Shown piece by piece: positions 17,688-26,826 of a stretch of 64,000 nucleotides of DNA (its first letter is position 1; each line of letters opens with the position of its first letter). Source of the stretch: Acetatifactor sp. (GTDB lineage: Bacteria > Bacillota > Clostridia > Lachnospirales > Lachnospiraceae); assembly GCA_024693365.1 (NCBI GenBank), contig JAILLF010000031.1, positions 62,001-126,000 of the forward strand. Reading direction: 5' to 3'. A program made the translations under genes and the position numbers. The notes beneath the pieces were generated by a model. It was not told the DNA's origin and made no database searches. It worked only from the letters and a program-made list of their open reading frames with translations.

Positions 17688-19529
17688 ATGTGCGGAATCG
17701 TTGGATTTGTTGGAGAGCATCAGGCGGCCCCCATTCTTTTGGATGGTTTGTCAAAGCTCGAGTACAGAGGTTATGATTCTGCCGGCATCGTTGTCAGAGA
17801 CGGTGACGGGCAGGCGGAGATCGTCAAGGCAAAGGGCAGGCTTAAAATTCTTGCTGAAAAAACCAATGAAGGGAAATCCGTTCCGGGATGCTGCGGTATC
17901 GGCCACACGCGCTGGGCAACGCACGGGGAACCCTCAGAGATCAATGCACATCCTCACGTGAGCGGTGACGACGTCAACGTGGTTGCCGTACACAACGGTA
18001 TTATCGAGAATTATCAGGAAATCCGCGAAAAGCTCATCCGCAAGGGCTATAAGTTTTACTCTCAGACGGATACGGAAGTACTCGTGAAATACGTGGATTA
18101 CTATTACAAGAAATATGGCATGGGTCCCATCGACGCCATTGCCAAGACCATGGTCCGCGTTCGCGGTTCTTACGCACTTGCCGTGATGTTTAAGGATTTC
18201 CCGGGGGAGATCTACGTAGCCAGAAAGGACAGTCCCATGATCCTTGGCGTAGAGAATGGTGAGTCCTATATTGCATCTGACGTTCCGGCCATTTTGAAAT
18301 ATGCCCGCAACGTTTACTACATTGGAAACCTTGAGATGGCCCGCGTACGCGCCGGCGAGGTGACCTTCTTTAACCTGGACGGTGATACCTTCGAGAAGGA
18401 ATTAACGGAGATTACTTGGGATGCGGAAGCGGCTGAAAAGGGCGGTTTCGAGCATTTCATGATCAAGGAGATCCACGAGCAGCCGAAGGCAGTTCAGGAT
18501 ACGTTAAATTCCGTGATCAGGGATGGCAAGATTGACCTGACTGAGGTTGGTCTTTCGGAAGAAGAGATCAAAGACATTCATCAGATTCACGTGGTTGCCT
18601 GCGGCAGTGCTTATCACGTGGGTGTTGTAACGCAGTACGTGATGGAGGATCTGGCCAAGATCCCTGTTAGGGTAGAGTTTGCTTCGGAATTCCGCTATCG
18701 GAATCCGTTGCTGAATGAGAAGGATCTGGTCGTGATCATCAGCCAGTCCGGCGAGACTGCCGATTCCCTTGCGGCGCTCCGGCTTGCCAGGGACAAGGGA
18801 ATTAAGACGCTTGGCATTGTAAACGTGATCGGTTCCACCATTGCCAGAGAGGCTGACAACGTATTTTACACCATGGCAGGTCCTGAGATTGCCGTGGCTA
18901 CGACCAAGGCGTACAGCGCTCAGCTGGCAGCGGGATATCTTCTGGCCGTTCAGTTTGCAAAGGTTCGCGGAGAGATTGATGACGAAAAGTATGCACAGTT
19001 GATCGAAGAACTGCAGACCATTCCCGGAAAGATTACGAAAATCTTGGAGGATAAGGAGCGCATCCAGTGGTTTGCGTCAAAGTTTGCGGCAGCAAAGGAT
19101 GTCTTTTTCCTTGGCAGGGGCATCGATTACGCCATCAGCCTTGAGGGAAGTCTTAAGATGAAGGAGATCAGCTACATTCACAGTGAAGCTTATGCAGCCG
19201 GAGAGCTTAAGCACGGCACCATCACCTTGATCGAAGAGGGCACCATGGTAATCAGCGTGCTGACCCAGAAGGAGCTCTTTGAGAAGATGATCAGCAACAT
19301 GGTGGAGGTAAAGAGCCGCGGAGCTTATCTCATGGGACTCACCACCTATGGAAATTACAGTATTGAGGATACGGCGAACTTCAGCGTGTTCGTGCCTCAG
19401 ATCGACCAGCATTTTGCGGCGAGCCTTGCGGTTGTTCCGCTGCAGCTCCTTGGATATTACGTGAGCCTGGCAAGAGGTCTTGACGTTGACAAGCCCAGAA
19501 ACCTTGCTAAGAGCGTTACGGTGGAGTGA
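17688..19529 (+). CDS. glmS: Glutamine-fructose-6-phosphate aminotransferase (isomerizing)
   Basis: Makes glucosamine-6-phosphate from fructose-6-phosphate and glutamine, the first step to UDP-GlcNAc for peptidoglycan. The 613-residue protein has the N-terminal glutaminase domain with catalytic Cys2 right after Met (MCGIVGFVG, then EYRGYDSAGI) and two SIS sugar-isomerase domains (HVVACGSAYHVG, ISQSGETADSLAAL, later GRGIDYAISLEGSLKMKE) with the C-terminal DKPRNLAKSVTVE. No glmS ribozyme is visible upstream, since the gap is 120 bp and filled by a terminator. A long foldback repeat begins directly after the stop codon. Confidence 0.98.
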   Translation: MCGIVGFVGEHQAAPILLDGLSKLEYRGYDSAGIVVRDGDGQAEIVKAKGRLKILAEKTNEGKSVPGCCGIGHTRWATHGEPSEINAHPHVSGDDVNVVAVHNGIIENYQEIREKLIRKGYKFYSQTDTEVLVKYVDYYYKKYGMGPIDAIAKTMVRVRGSYALAVMFKDFPGEIYVARKDSPMILGVENGESYIASDVPAILKYARNVYYIGNLEMARVRAGEVTFFNLDGDTFEKELTEITWDAEAAEKGGFEHFMIKEIHEQPKAVQDTLNSVIRDGKIDLTEVGLSEEEIKDIHQIHVVACGSAYHVGVVTQYVMEDLAKIPVRVEFASEFRYRNPLLNEKDLVVIISQSGETADSLAALRLARDKGIKTLGIVNVIGSTIAREADNVFYTMAGPEIAVATTKAYSAQLAAGYLLAVQFAKVRGEIDDEKYAQLIEELQTIPGKITKILEDKERIQWFASKFAAAKDVFFLGRGIDYAISLEGSLKMKEISYIHSEAYAAGELKHGTITLIEEGTMVISVLTQKELFEKMISNMVEVKSRGAYLMGLTTYGNYSIEDTANFSVFVPQIDQHFAASLAVVPLQLLGYYVSLARGLDVDKPRNLAKSVTVE

Positions 19530-19645
19530 TTTTCTGCCAGACGAAAGGCTTGGGGTGAGGTTTGAGCAGTCGTTCCCGTAACCATGCGACCGGGAAGAAC
19601 TGTCCAAACCTTCCCCTCGAGCATATCATAAGCCGCGGCAGAAAA
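19530..19645. repeat. Foldback repeat, copy A (116 bp)
   Basis: The segment folds on itself: TTTTCTGCC pairs with GGCAGAAAA at the ends, then GGCTT with AAGCC, GGGGTGAGGTTTG with CAAACCTTCCCC (one mismatch) and CAGTCGTTCCCG with CGGGAAGAACTG, around the loop TAACCATGCGAC. The right arm carries an unpaired bulge TCGAGCATATCAT. The same bulge and neighbouring pairs recur in the element at 53336-53604. It fills the gap between the convergent glmS and cls genes and might also act as a terminator there, though no U-tract is adjacent. Confidence 0.8.
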
Positions 19646-19656
19646 CACTGCCGGGG

Positions 19657-21261
19657 TTACATCAGGGGCGCAATAAATTTGAGAAGGCTTCCGAGAATAC
19701 GATAGGAAATGCGCTCATGCGCAATTGTTTCCCGCGTCACTTCCCGGCACTTTGCGAGGGTGGCCTGAAAGTCGGATTCTATGTCGGAGATACAAGGCGT
19801 GCGGAAGAGATAGGTCGCACATTCAAAATGGTGATAAAGGCTGCGGTAGTCCAGATTAATGGTACCTACCACGGCCTTTTCGTCATCTGAGACAAAAACC
19901 TTGGCATGGACAAAGCCGGGCGTATATTCGTAGATTTTGATGCCGGCATCGATCAGATACCGGTAATGGGATTTTGCCAGCGAATAAGCGCTCTTCTTGT
20001 CGGGGATGCCTGGCAGGATCAGCTTCACGTCGACGCCGCGTTCTGCGGCAAATTTCAAGGATTGTTCTAACTCATTATCGAGGATCAGGTAAGGAGTCAT
20101 GACGTGTACGTAGGTCTTGGCGCGGTTTAGGATGTCCATGTAAACGTTCTCGCCAACCTTATATTCATCCAACGGACAGTCGCTGTAGGGCATGACAAAA
20201 CCGCCAAAATCAGAATTCCGTGCTTGAGGAGCAGGAGTGATCAAGGCTTCCTCCCACTTTGGAGACGTTTCGGTTATGTTCCAGGTCTGCAGAAACATCA
20301 GGCTAAAGCTTTGAACGGCAGGCCCTTTTAGCATCACGGCTACGTCCTTCCAATGACCGAAGGGGTGAGTGAGATTTACGTACTCGTCAGATAAATTGAT
20401 GCCGCCGTTGAAAGCGACTTCCCCGTCGATCACCAGTATCTTCCTGTGATCCCTGTAATTGTAATGCGTGGACAGGAAGGGATGGATGGGAGAAAAGGGC
20501 TTACATTTGATGCCAAGCTTTGCAAGGCGATTCGGATAATCTGAGCTGAGCAGGGCAATCTCGCACATGCCGTCGTAGACGACGCGGACGTCGACGCCCT
20601 GCGCCGCTTTCTCTGCAAGGATTTTCAGGACCTTTCCCCAAAAGTATCCTTCACTGATGATAAAGTATTCCATGAAAATAAACTTCTTGGCTTTTGCAAG
20701 CTCCTCGAGAAGAACGGATAATTTCTCCTCCCCGGAGGACAAATACGTCACGCGGGTATTCTCGTAAAGGGGAAAACAGCCGCTGCGGTTTAAGTATCTG
20801 CACAGATCGTCCGTCGCGGAGCTGACAAGCTCTTGTTTTTGAAGGGTTGCGGGATCCTGAGGCAGAAGTTCCTTGGTTTCTGCGATCAGTTCCTTTATTC
20901 TGTTTTTGATCGCGCGATGTCCCACGTCGCGCTCCGTAAAGAGATAAAAGAGGGCAGCGGGAATGGGAACAAGCGACATGAGAAGCAGCCAGGTCAGCTT
21001 TCCGGTGGAGTCCATGTCACTGCTAAAGAGTTCAAAGACCATGGCGATGGTGATCAGCCATATGAGTCCGTTAAACCATTGGAAATAACCGTCAAACCAT
21101 TGATAGGCAGAGACTAGCAAAAAGATCTGTACGCCCATCAAAACAAGAACGAGGCCGATCCGGCTAAACAAAATACGCAGAACTCCCCGTTTTTTCTTTG
21201 GCATAAGTCTAAGAATGCCGTCTTTTTCCTCTGAATAATCACTTTGAATTCTTTTACTCAT
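19657..21261 (-). CDS. cls: Cardiolipin synthase (phospholipase D family)
   Basis: A membrane enzyme that joins two phosphatidylglycerol molecules into cardiolipin. The 534-residue protein has two N-terminal transmembrane segments (about residues 28-85), a PLDc_N region (PIPAALFYLFTERDV) and two HKD motifs: HRKILVIDGEVAFNGG and HAKVFVSDDEKAVVGT. The start at 21261 (MSKRIQSDYS) is chosen because GGAGGA lies five bases upstream; a longer frame to 21327 has no ribosome site. It is a single leftward gene, convergent with glmS and divergent from the two-component genes. Confidence 0.95.
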   Translation of the reverse strand: MSKRIQSDYSEEKDGILRLMPKKKRGVLRILFSRIGLVLVLMGVQIFLLVSAYQWFDGYFQWFNGLIWLITIAMVFELFSSDMDSTGKLTWLLLMSLVPIPAALFYLFTERDVGHRAIKNRIKELIAETKELLPQDPATLQKQELVSSATDDLCRYLNRSGCFPLYENTRVTYLSSGEEKLSVLLEELAKAKKFIFMEYFIISEGYFWGKVLKILAEKAAQGVDVRVVYDGMCEIALLSSDYPNRLAKLGIKCKPFSPIHPFLSTHYNYRDHRKILVIDGEVAFNGGINLSDEYVNLTHPFGHWKDVAVMLKGPAVQSFSLMFLQTWNITETSPKWEEALITPAPQARNSDFGGFVMPYSDCPLDEYKVGENVYMDILNRAKTYVHVMTPYLILDNELEQSLKFAAERGVDVKLILPGIPDKKSAYSLAKSHYRYLIDAGIKIYEYTPGFVHAKVFVSDDEKAVVGTINLDYRSLYHHFECATYLFRTPCISDIESDFQATLAKCREVTRETIAHERISYRILGSLLKFIAPLM

Positions 21262-21549
21262 GAAATCCTCCGCAACGTGTACGACATGCCTTACCCCTAT
21301 CATATACGAAAGAAAGATTGCTTGCAAGCGCTCGCGGCGGGAAAAACCGCTCTAAACGAATTGGGATTGAGCGGTAAAATATGAAAAAGACTTGAAAAGG
21401 ATACATGGAGGATACGTGGGCCTGTTATTCTGGGATCATCAAAAGCGGATTGCCAAAATAATCCTGATGCGGTAACATGACAGAGGGGAACCGCATCAAA
21501 AGGCATCCGTGACATAACGGCCGGATCAGAAAAACCGGGAGTGGCAAAG

Positions 21550-22233
21550 ATGAGAGATCAGATTTTGTTGGTGGAAGATGATAAGCAGATCAGGGACATA
21601 GTCCGCGATTATTTTGAGGGCAAAACGCCATCCTTAGAGGTGACGTGTGCGGCGGACGGAGCGACGGGACTGCAGCTGTTTCGCGAAAAAGAATTTGACC
21701 TTGTGTTATTGGACGTCATGCTTCCCGGCAGAAACGGCTTTTCCCTGATGAGGGAAATCCGTCAGACCAGCGACGTGCCGGTGATCTTTATCACGGCGAG
21801 GACAATGGAGGAGGACAGACTTTACGGCTATGAGCTCGGCTGTGACGATTACGTCTGCAAGCCTTTTTCCTTTGCAGAGCTGTACGCGAAGGTGACGGCA
21901 CTGATCAAGAGATCCAAGGGAACGGTCAGAGAGAAAGAGGAGATCATAACCTGTGGTGCGATCTGTTTTCACAAGAGATCGCTTACGGTGACGGTGAATG
22001 GGGAAAAGGTGGACCTGGCACCGAAGGAACTGTCTTTATTGACCGTGCTTTTGGAACGGAAAAACTGGGTTTTTACGAGGGAAATGCTGCTCGATCTGGT
22101 CTGGGGAAAGGATTACTACGGCGGAGACCGCGTGGTCGACAATCACGTCAAAAAATTGCGTAAGAGTCTTGGCAACGCCGGAGCGCAGATCAAGACGCTG
22201 ATTGGAAGGGGCTATAAGATCACGGAGGACTGA
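21550..22233 (+). CDS. OmpR/PhoB-type response regulator
   Basis: A 227-residue regulator: receiver domain (ILLVEDDKQIRD, phospho-acceptor Asp in LVLLDVMLPG near residue 52, Lys in CKPFSFAEL) and C-terminal winged-helix DNA-binding domain (LAPKELSLLTVLLE, VVDNHVKKLRKSLG). The ATG at 21550 is preferred over GTG 21541 for its spacing from GGGAG and the family start MRDQILLVEDD. It pairs with the histidine kinase 33 bp downstream. The target genes are unknown. The 288-bp gap 21262-21549 before it shows no convincing promoter. Confidence 0.95.
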   Translation: MRDQILLVEDDKQIRDIVRDYFEGKTPSLEVTCAADGATGLQLFREKEFDLVLLDVMLPGRNGFSLMREIRQTSDVPVIFITARTMEEDRLYGYELGCDDYVCKPFSFAELYAKVTALIKRSKGTVREKEEIITCGAICFHKRSLTVTVNGEKVDLAPKELSLLTVLLERKNWVFTREMLLDLVWGKDYYGGDRVVDNHVKKLRKSLGNAGAQIKTLIGRGYKITED

Positions 22234-22266
22234 AGCCGGATGGAATAAAATTCGGAGGAAATGAAT

Positions 22267-24066
22267 ATGAGCACAAAGATGCCAAAAAGGAAGCTGATTT
22301 CTCACGTTATAAAGTACCTGACCGTTTTTTTGATTACGTGTGTGATCATCACGCTGGTCGGCATGGCGACGCTTGCCAACATGATGGCAGAACAGGAGAG
22401 TACCATGCGTATTGACTCATTCCGGTGGGCTGAAGACGAGAACCAAAAACTATTCTCTGACAAGGTGATTTCCTTTCAGAACAAAGAAACGCTTCCAGAG
22501 ATTTTCTATAGGTCCACGTGGGCTTCCACTGCCATGGCGTTGGTGACTGACGACCGAAAGGAAGAGGTGATGGCCTACGGCTATCTGAAGGACAGTGAAA
22601 CGGACGAGACGTTGCTGGATTCGACGGATTACGTGTTTTTGGCCCTGCGGTTCCATAGCAAAGAGAAGGCCCGTGAGGTCAGGGGATTTGATCTGGACAG
22701 AGACAGTGTTCTATTTTATTGCCACGTCTCGGTATTTGAAGAGTCTTACGTTAGATTTATGAAGGAGCAGGGGTCAACCTTAACGGGGACGATGGGGGAA
22801 GCGATCCGCCATAAGGCCACCTGGGAGGACCTTTTGGAGCCGGGGAATGGCTTTCACTTTACCGCCATGGACGTCTGGAAGACGGGGGTCGGAACGTTTC
22901 TTCCGGGAAAGATATTGGTTACGTGGAAAGATAACCGAAATACGGAGAGCGTTGTGCTTGACTTTACGCCGGCGCAGATAGATGGGTACGTGCACGTGGA
23001 AGATCTGGACCGCGTCAAGGTCCCTCAGACGGAGGAGGAAATTGGAGGAACTTACTATTTCTTTACGGACATTGCAGAAATTTCCATACCGGACGAGGAG
23101 TTTAAGGAAGAAGCCAGAAACCGGATCAGAAGGCTTGGCAGCAACACCACGGGTACGAGCGTGGAGACGGAACGGATTCTTGGCATACCAACTGAAATAA
23201 GAATAGCCATACAGGGTTCCCTGATCGATCAGTATGGAAAAATCTACGTTTTATGTCAGTACGTCGTCATAGAGAATTTTACCAAAGACATGATGCATAT
23301 GTTTGGCAAGGCGTTCATCGTGATCTATGAAATAACGTTTGCCATTTTCGCGATTGTTTGCATTCTTTCCTATCACCGGAAAAAATATAAGTATGAATCA
23401 GAAAGTTATCGCAAGATGCTGGTGAACGTGATGGCACATGACCTGAAGACGCCGCTCACCGCGATGGAGGGCTATGCTGAGAGCCTGAAGGAAGGCGTAA
23501 ACACGGAAAAGAGGGAAATCTATGCAGGGGAGATCGAACGGAACGTCAAATACGTGAATGAGATCATTTCCGAGAATCTCGCGATTGCTCAATACGAATC
23601 CGAGAAAAAGAGAATCAAAAGAAAGCCGGTGGAGCTGACGGAGCTTTGCAGGGAATCCATCCAAAGGTGTCAGGCAATGGCAGACGAAAAGAAGTTGCGC
23701 TTTGTGACGGAGGGAGAGACGAAGGTTCGCGGGGATGCAGAGCTTCTGAAGAGAGTGTTCGACAATCTGATCGTGAATGCCGTGAAATACTCCGTTCCGG
23801 AGAGTGAGATCAAGATCCTGGGTGAGGGGCATAAGATCCGGATACAAAACGTTACGGCCCGAAAACCGGAAGGGAAACTGAAAAACCTGTGGCAGCCCTT
23901 TGTCCGCGGAAGTGAGAGCAGAAGCGGGGAAAAGGGTACGGGACTCGGCCTCTACGTGGCGGCAAAAATTTTGAACGACCACAAGTGGAAGTATAAGCTT
24001 AAGTTTGACGAGAAGAGCGGGACGTTTGAATGCGAGATCAGAGTTCCCATTGGAATCCTTTTCTAG
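22267..24066 (+). CDS. Membrane sensor histidine kinase
   Basis: A 599-residue kinase, partner of the preceding regulator. Order: short basic N-terminus, transmembrane helix (about 14-38), a large extracytoplasmic sensor region of ~310 residues without recognised domain, second transmembrane helix (about 350-375), HisKA helix with phospho-acceptor His in VMAHDLKTPLTAMEG, and HATPase_c with N box (DNLIVNAVKYS) and G2 box GTGLGLYVA. There is no HAMP domain. The start at ATG 22267 fits GGAGG eight bases upstream; the ATG six bases earlier is too close. A terminator-like stem follows. Confidence 0.93.
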   Translation: MSTKMPKRKLISHVIKYLTVFLITCVIITLVGMATLANMMAEQESTMRIDSFRWAEDENQKLFSDKVISFQNKETLPEIFYRSTWASTAMALVTDDRKEEVMAYGYLKDSETDETLLDSTDYVFLALRFHSKEKAREVRGFDLDRDSVLFYCHVSVFEESYVRFMKEQGSTLTGTMGEAIRHKATWEDLLEPGNGFHFTAMDVWKTGVGTFLPGKILVTWKDNRNTESVVLDFTPAQIDGYVHVEDLDRVKVPQTEEEIGGTYYFFTDIAEISIPDEEFKEEARNRIRRLGSNTTGTSVETERILGIPTEIRIAIQGSLIDQYGKIYVLCQYVVIENFTKDMMHMFGKAFIVIYEITFAIFAIVCILSYHRKKYKYESESYRKMLVNVMAHDLKTPLTAMEGYAESLKEGVNTEKREIYAGEIERNVKYVNEIISENLAIAQYESEKKRIKRKPVELTELCRESIQRCQAMADEKKLRFVTEGETKVRGDAELLKRVFDNLIVNAVKYSVPESEIKILGEGHKIRIQNVTARKPEGKLKNLWQPFVRGSESRSGEKGTGLGLYVAAKILNDHKWKYKLKFDEKSGTFECEIRVPIGILF

Positions 24067-24099
24067 GCAGGATGGTTAAGTGAAAAATGCATTACGGAA

Positions 24100-24137
24100 G
24101 CGCCGACGGCATGATTATAGTGCCGGCGGCGCCTTTT
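24100..24137 (+). terminator. Terminator after the histidine kinase gene
   Basis: GCGCCGACGGCA pairs with TGCCGGCGGCGC (24100-24111 and 24121-24132, one mismatch, 9-nt loop), followed by CTTTT. The U-tract is short, so strength is uncertain. Confidence 0.6.
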
Positions 24138-24190
24138 GCGCAAAAGGCACGTAATTATTGGAAAAACGATGGATTTTAGGCCTCTCAAAA

Positions 24191-24219
24191 TTGACGAATT
24201 CCGCGAGATTTGGTATAAT
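24191..24219 (+). promoter_or_regulatory. Strong promoter for the cyclic-di-GMP/radical SAM operon
   Basis: TTGACG, 17-nt spacer, TATAAT, with TG in the extended -10 position. It lies 45 bp before the FIST-EAL gene; no further promoter or terminator was seen until 33735, so it may drive the whole run to 33691. Confidence 0.85.
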
Positions 24220-24264
24220 CTGTGAAGATAGGGGTACTATGCGTTTTTTAAGGGGGAAATGAAG

Positions 24265-26811
24265 ATGTTCACTTGGAATTTTCATTACGTTTCGAAAGCA
24301 AGACTTACGGAAACCTTAAATCAATTGATGTTAAATTCCCAGAAGGGGGACGTTCTGATCAGGATCCACACGGCGATTCACTATGAGGACGAGGCAGTGG
24401 AACTGGCTAAATACATAAAAAGCCTTGTACCAAGCGCACATATTTTGGGGACAAGTACGGCTGCGATCATCAGTTGGGGAAAGATAGATCCTAACCAGTG
24501 CGTAATCTCCGTGACGCAAATGGATGAATGTAAGGTTCGCTCGGCATTATTGCCGACGCACTCCGGCGGAAAGCAAAAGAGACCGCTGAAGCCGGAAACG
24601 TTATGCAAAAAAGTAAAGGAAGCAGTGCTTTGCGAAGATTCAAAGCTGATGCTGGCTTTTCTGACGGCTGATTACGGCGACGTGGCCCACTTTGTAGAAA
24701 AGAGTAATGAAACGTTCCCCGGCGTGCAAATGATTGGAGGCGTTCCCGGCAGGTCAGACTTGATCCGCGAAAAGCAAATGTTTGGCTACGTGTTTAATGA
24801 GAACGGGTGGTCTGCTGAAGCCATTCTCGTTGCTGCCATCAGTGGCAAGGAATTAAAGTCCTGCGCTTCTTATGCTACGGGAATACAGGCCGTTGGAGAA
24901 GTGATGGAGGTGACGGAAGCTGAAGGCAGGCACGTGATTTCCATTGACGGGGTCGATGCGGCAACGAAGTATCTGGCCGTTGCAAGGGTGGAAGACCGGT
25001 TGCGTTGGGATTTGACAAGCCTGCTTCCCTTTGTCTATTCAGAGCGCCGAAACGTTCCGCTGCAATTCCGCTTTGTCAGGGATCAGATCTATGCGAATCA
25101 CAACATTGTCGCTGGCTCAAAGGTCAGAAGGGCAATGATCTATGACCAGAAGATCATTTCAGATAATCGTGCGATGTTCCGGCGCATGGAGAATTTCGAA
25201 TATGCAGAAACCATCTTCAGCTATTCAAGTACGGCCAGATACATGGGATTTCCCAACAGCGCGAAATGGGAGATTTCCGTCTATGAGAGTTCCAATGCCT
25301 GCGGGTGCCTTACTGATGGCGTCATTGTATGCGCTGACGGCAGAAACGTTTTTGCAAATTGCTCCTTTGCACTGGCTGCCTGTGGTGAAAAAAAGTACGT
25401 GCAGGAATATCATCCCTACGTATTTTCTTACGTAAACCCCTTGGCGGAGGACAATCAAAGACTTTTAAACTATTTGGTGGAACTGGAAGAACGGTTGGAA
25501 GAGGATAAAAATCATCCGGAGGACAACGAACTGAGAAGCTTCCTTCGTGAGTGCGGTTCAAAGCTTTTGTATTCCGGAAATGAGGATCTTCCGAATGAGG
25601 CTGCGTTAAAGGTTGACCTGAATTTTAAGGGATATGACAGAATCTGCGTGATCAACGTGCTGGACATTGCCAACATGAAGCTTGTTTTCTCGGAGCAGAT
25701 GATTCAGGTCACGTATAAGAATTACGTGGAAAAATGTAAAAAATTTGCGAAGGAGAAGAATTACCGATTCTACGTGCTTGACCAGTGGCAGGTGGCCATT
25801 GGCGCGCCGTCCTTTATGATTTCGCTGGCAGATTTTACAAAGGACGTGGAGAATCTGTACAGGAAGCTTTTTGAGACCTCAGGGGAATACGTTGCCATTA
25901 TTCCGGTCGTTTGCGTTTTATACAACTGCACGGTGGATAACATTTCCTCTGCCTATAACTCTGCACGCGTGGAGATGGTGAACAAGAACGTTCAGTTTTT
26001 GGTTCATGACGCAAAAGAGGGACAGATGGATGCAGAAAGCATCCGTAAGAAGTATCAGATGGTGAACGTGATCAATTATGCGCTTTCCCACGATACGCTG
26101 ATCCCGTATTACCAGGGGATTTTTGACAACAGAAAGCAAAGGATCCATCACTATGAGGCACTGATGCGCCTGACCGACGAGAACGGAACGATATACTATC
26201 CGGGAGATTTCCTGGAGGTCGCGAGGTCCTATGGCCTGATGTATGATCAGCTTTCTTTCACGATGATCAAAAAGGTATTCGAGCGGTTCAAAAACATGGA
26301 GGGGAAATCCGTCGGCATCAACATCGGAATGCGTGACGTGAAAAATCAGGAGATCGTAGAGTATATTTATGATTTCCTGTCTACCACCAAACATCCGGAA
26401 AACTTCATGTTTGAATTTCTGGAGAATGAAGATGTGGGAGATTACGGTATTTTGCTGAACTTTGTCGATAAGATCCACGAACTGGGCGGTTTGATTGCCA
26501 TCGATGATTTTGGAAGCGGATATTCAAACTTGCAGCACATCCTCAGCATTCAGTCTGATTTCATTAAGATTGACGGCTCGATCATCCGTAATTGCTGTGT
26601 TGACAAGGATGCTGAAAACCTGATCGCACTGATCACCGGATGGAAGAATTTAAGCTCCCGTAACGTGAAGATTGTGGCGGAGTTTGTGGAGAATGAAGAA
26701 ATCCAAAGCAAATTGACGATCTATGACGTGGACTATTCTCAGGGTTACCTGTTTTCCATGCCGGCGCCTGACATTGACGACGGAAAGGCAAAGAAGGCAA
26801 AACAGAAGTAA
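24265..26811 (+). CDS. FIST sensor - degenerate GGDEF - EAL cyclic-di-GMP phosphodiesterase
   Basis: An 848-residue soluble protein. The N-terminal ~400 residues fit the FIST sensory domains (ILGTSTAAIISWG, MIGGVPGRSD, GCLTDGVIV), known to sense small ligands, probably amino acids. Residues about 440-600 look like a degenerate GGDEF without the signature. The C-terminal EAL domain has the expected catalytic set: EALMRL, INIGMRD (Asn), FEFLEN (Glu), IDDFGSGYSN (Asp pair), FIKIDGS (Lys), AEFVENEE (Glu) and SQGYLFS (Gln). It should hydrolyse cyclic-di-GMP. The ATG at 24265 sits eight bases after AGGGGG. The next gene encodes a diguanylate cyclase. Confidence 0.88.
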   Translation: MFTWNFHYVSKARLTETLNQLMLNSQKGDVLIRIHTAIHYEDEAVELAKYIKSLVPSAHILGTSTAAIISWGKIDPNQCVISVTQMDECKVRSALLPTHSGGKQKRPLKPETLCKKVKEAVLCEDSKLMLAFLTADYGDVAHFVEKSNETFPGVQMIGGVPGRSDLIREKQMFGYVFNENGWSAEAILVAAISGKELKSCASYATGIQAVGEVMEVTEAEGRHVISIDGVDAATKYLAVARVEDRLRWDLTSLLPFVYSERRNVPLQFRFVRDQIYANHNIVAGSKVRRAMIYDQKIISDNRAMFRRMENFEYAETIFSYSSTARYMGFPNSAKWEISVYESSNACGCLTDGVIVCADGRNVFANCSFALAACGEKKYVQEYHPYVFSYVNPLAEDNQRLLNYLVELEERLEEDKNHPEDNELRSFLRECGSKLLYSGNEDLPNEAALKVDLNFKGYDRICVINVLDIANMKLVFSEQMIQVTYKNYVEKCKKFAKEKNYRFYVLDQWQVAIGAPSFMISLADFTKDVENLYRKLFETSGEYVAIIPVVCVLYNCTVDNISSAYNSARVEMVNKNVQFLVHDAKEGQMDAESIRKKYQMVNVINYALSHDTLIPYYQGIFDNRKQRIHHYEALMRLTDENGTIYYPGDFLEVARSYGLMYDQLSFTMIKKVFERFKNMEGKSVGINIGMRDVKNQEIVEYIYDFLSTTKHPENFMFEFLENEDVGDYGILLNFVDKIHELGGLIAIDDFGSGYSNLQHILSIQSDFIKIDGSIIRNCCVDKDAENLIALITGWKNLSSRNVKIVAEFVENEEIQSKLTIYDVDYSQGYLFSMPAPDIDDGKAKKAKQK

Positions 26812-26826
26812 GAAGGAGATCCGTGC

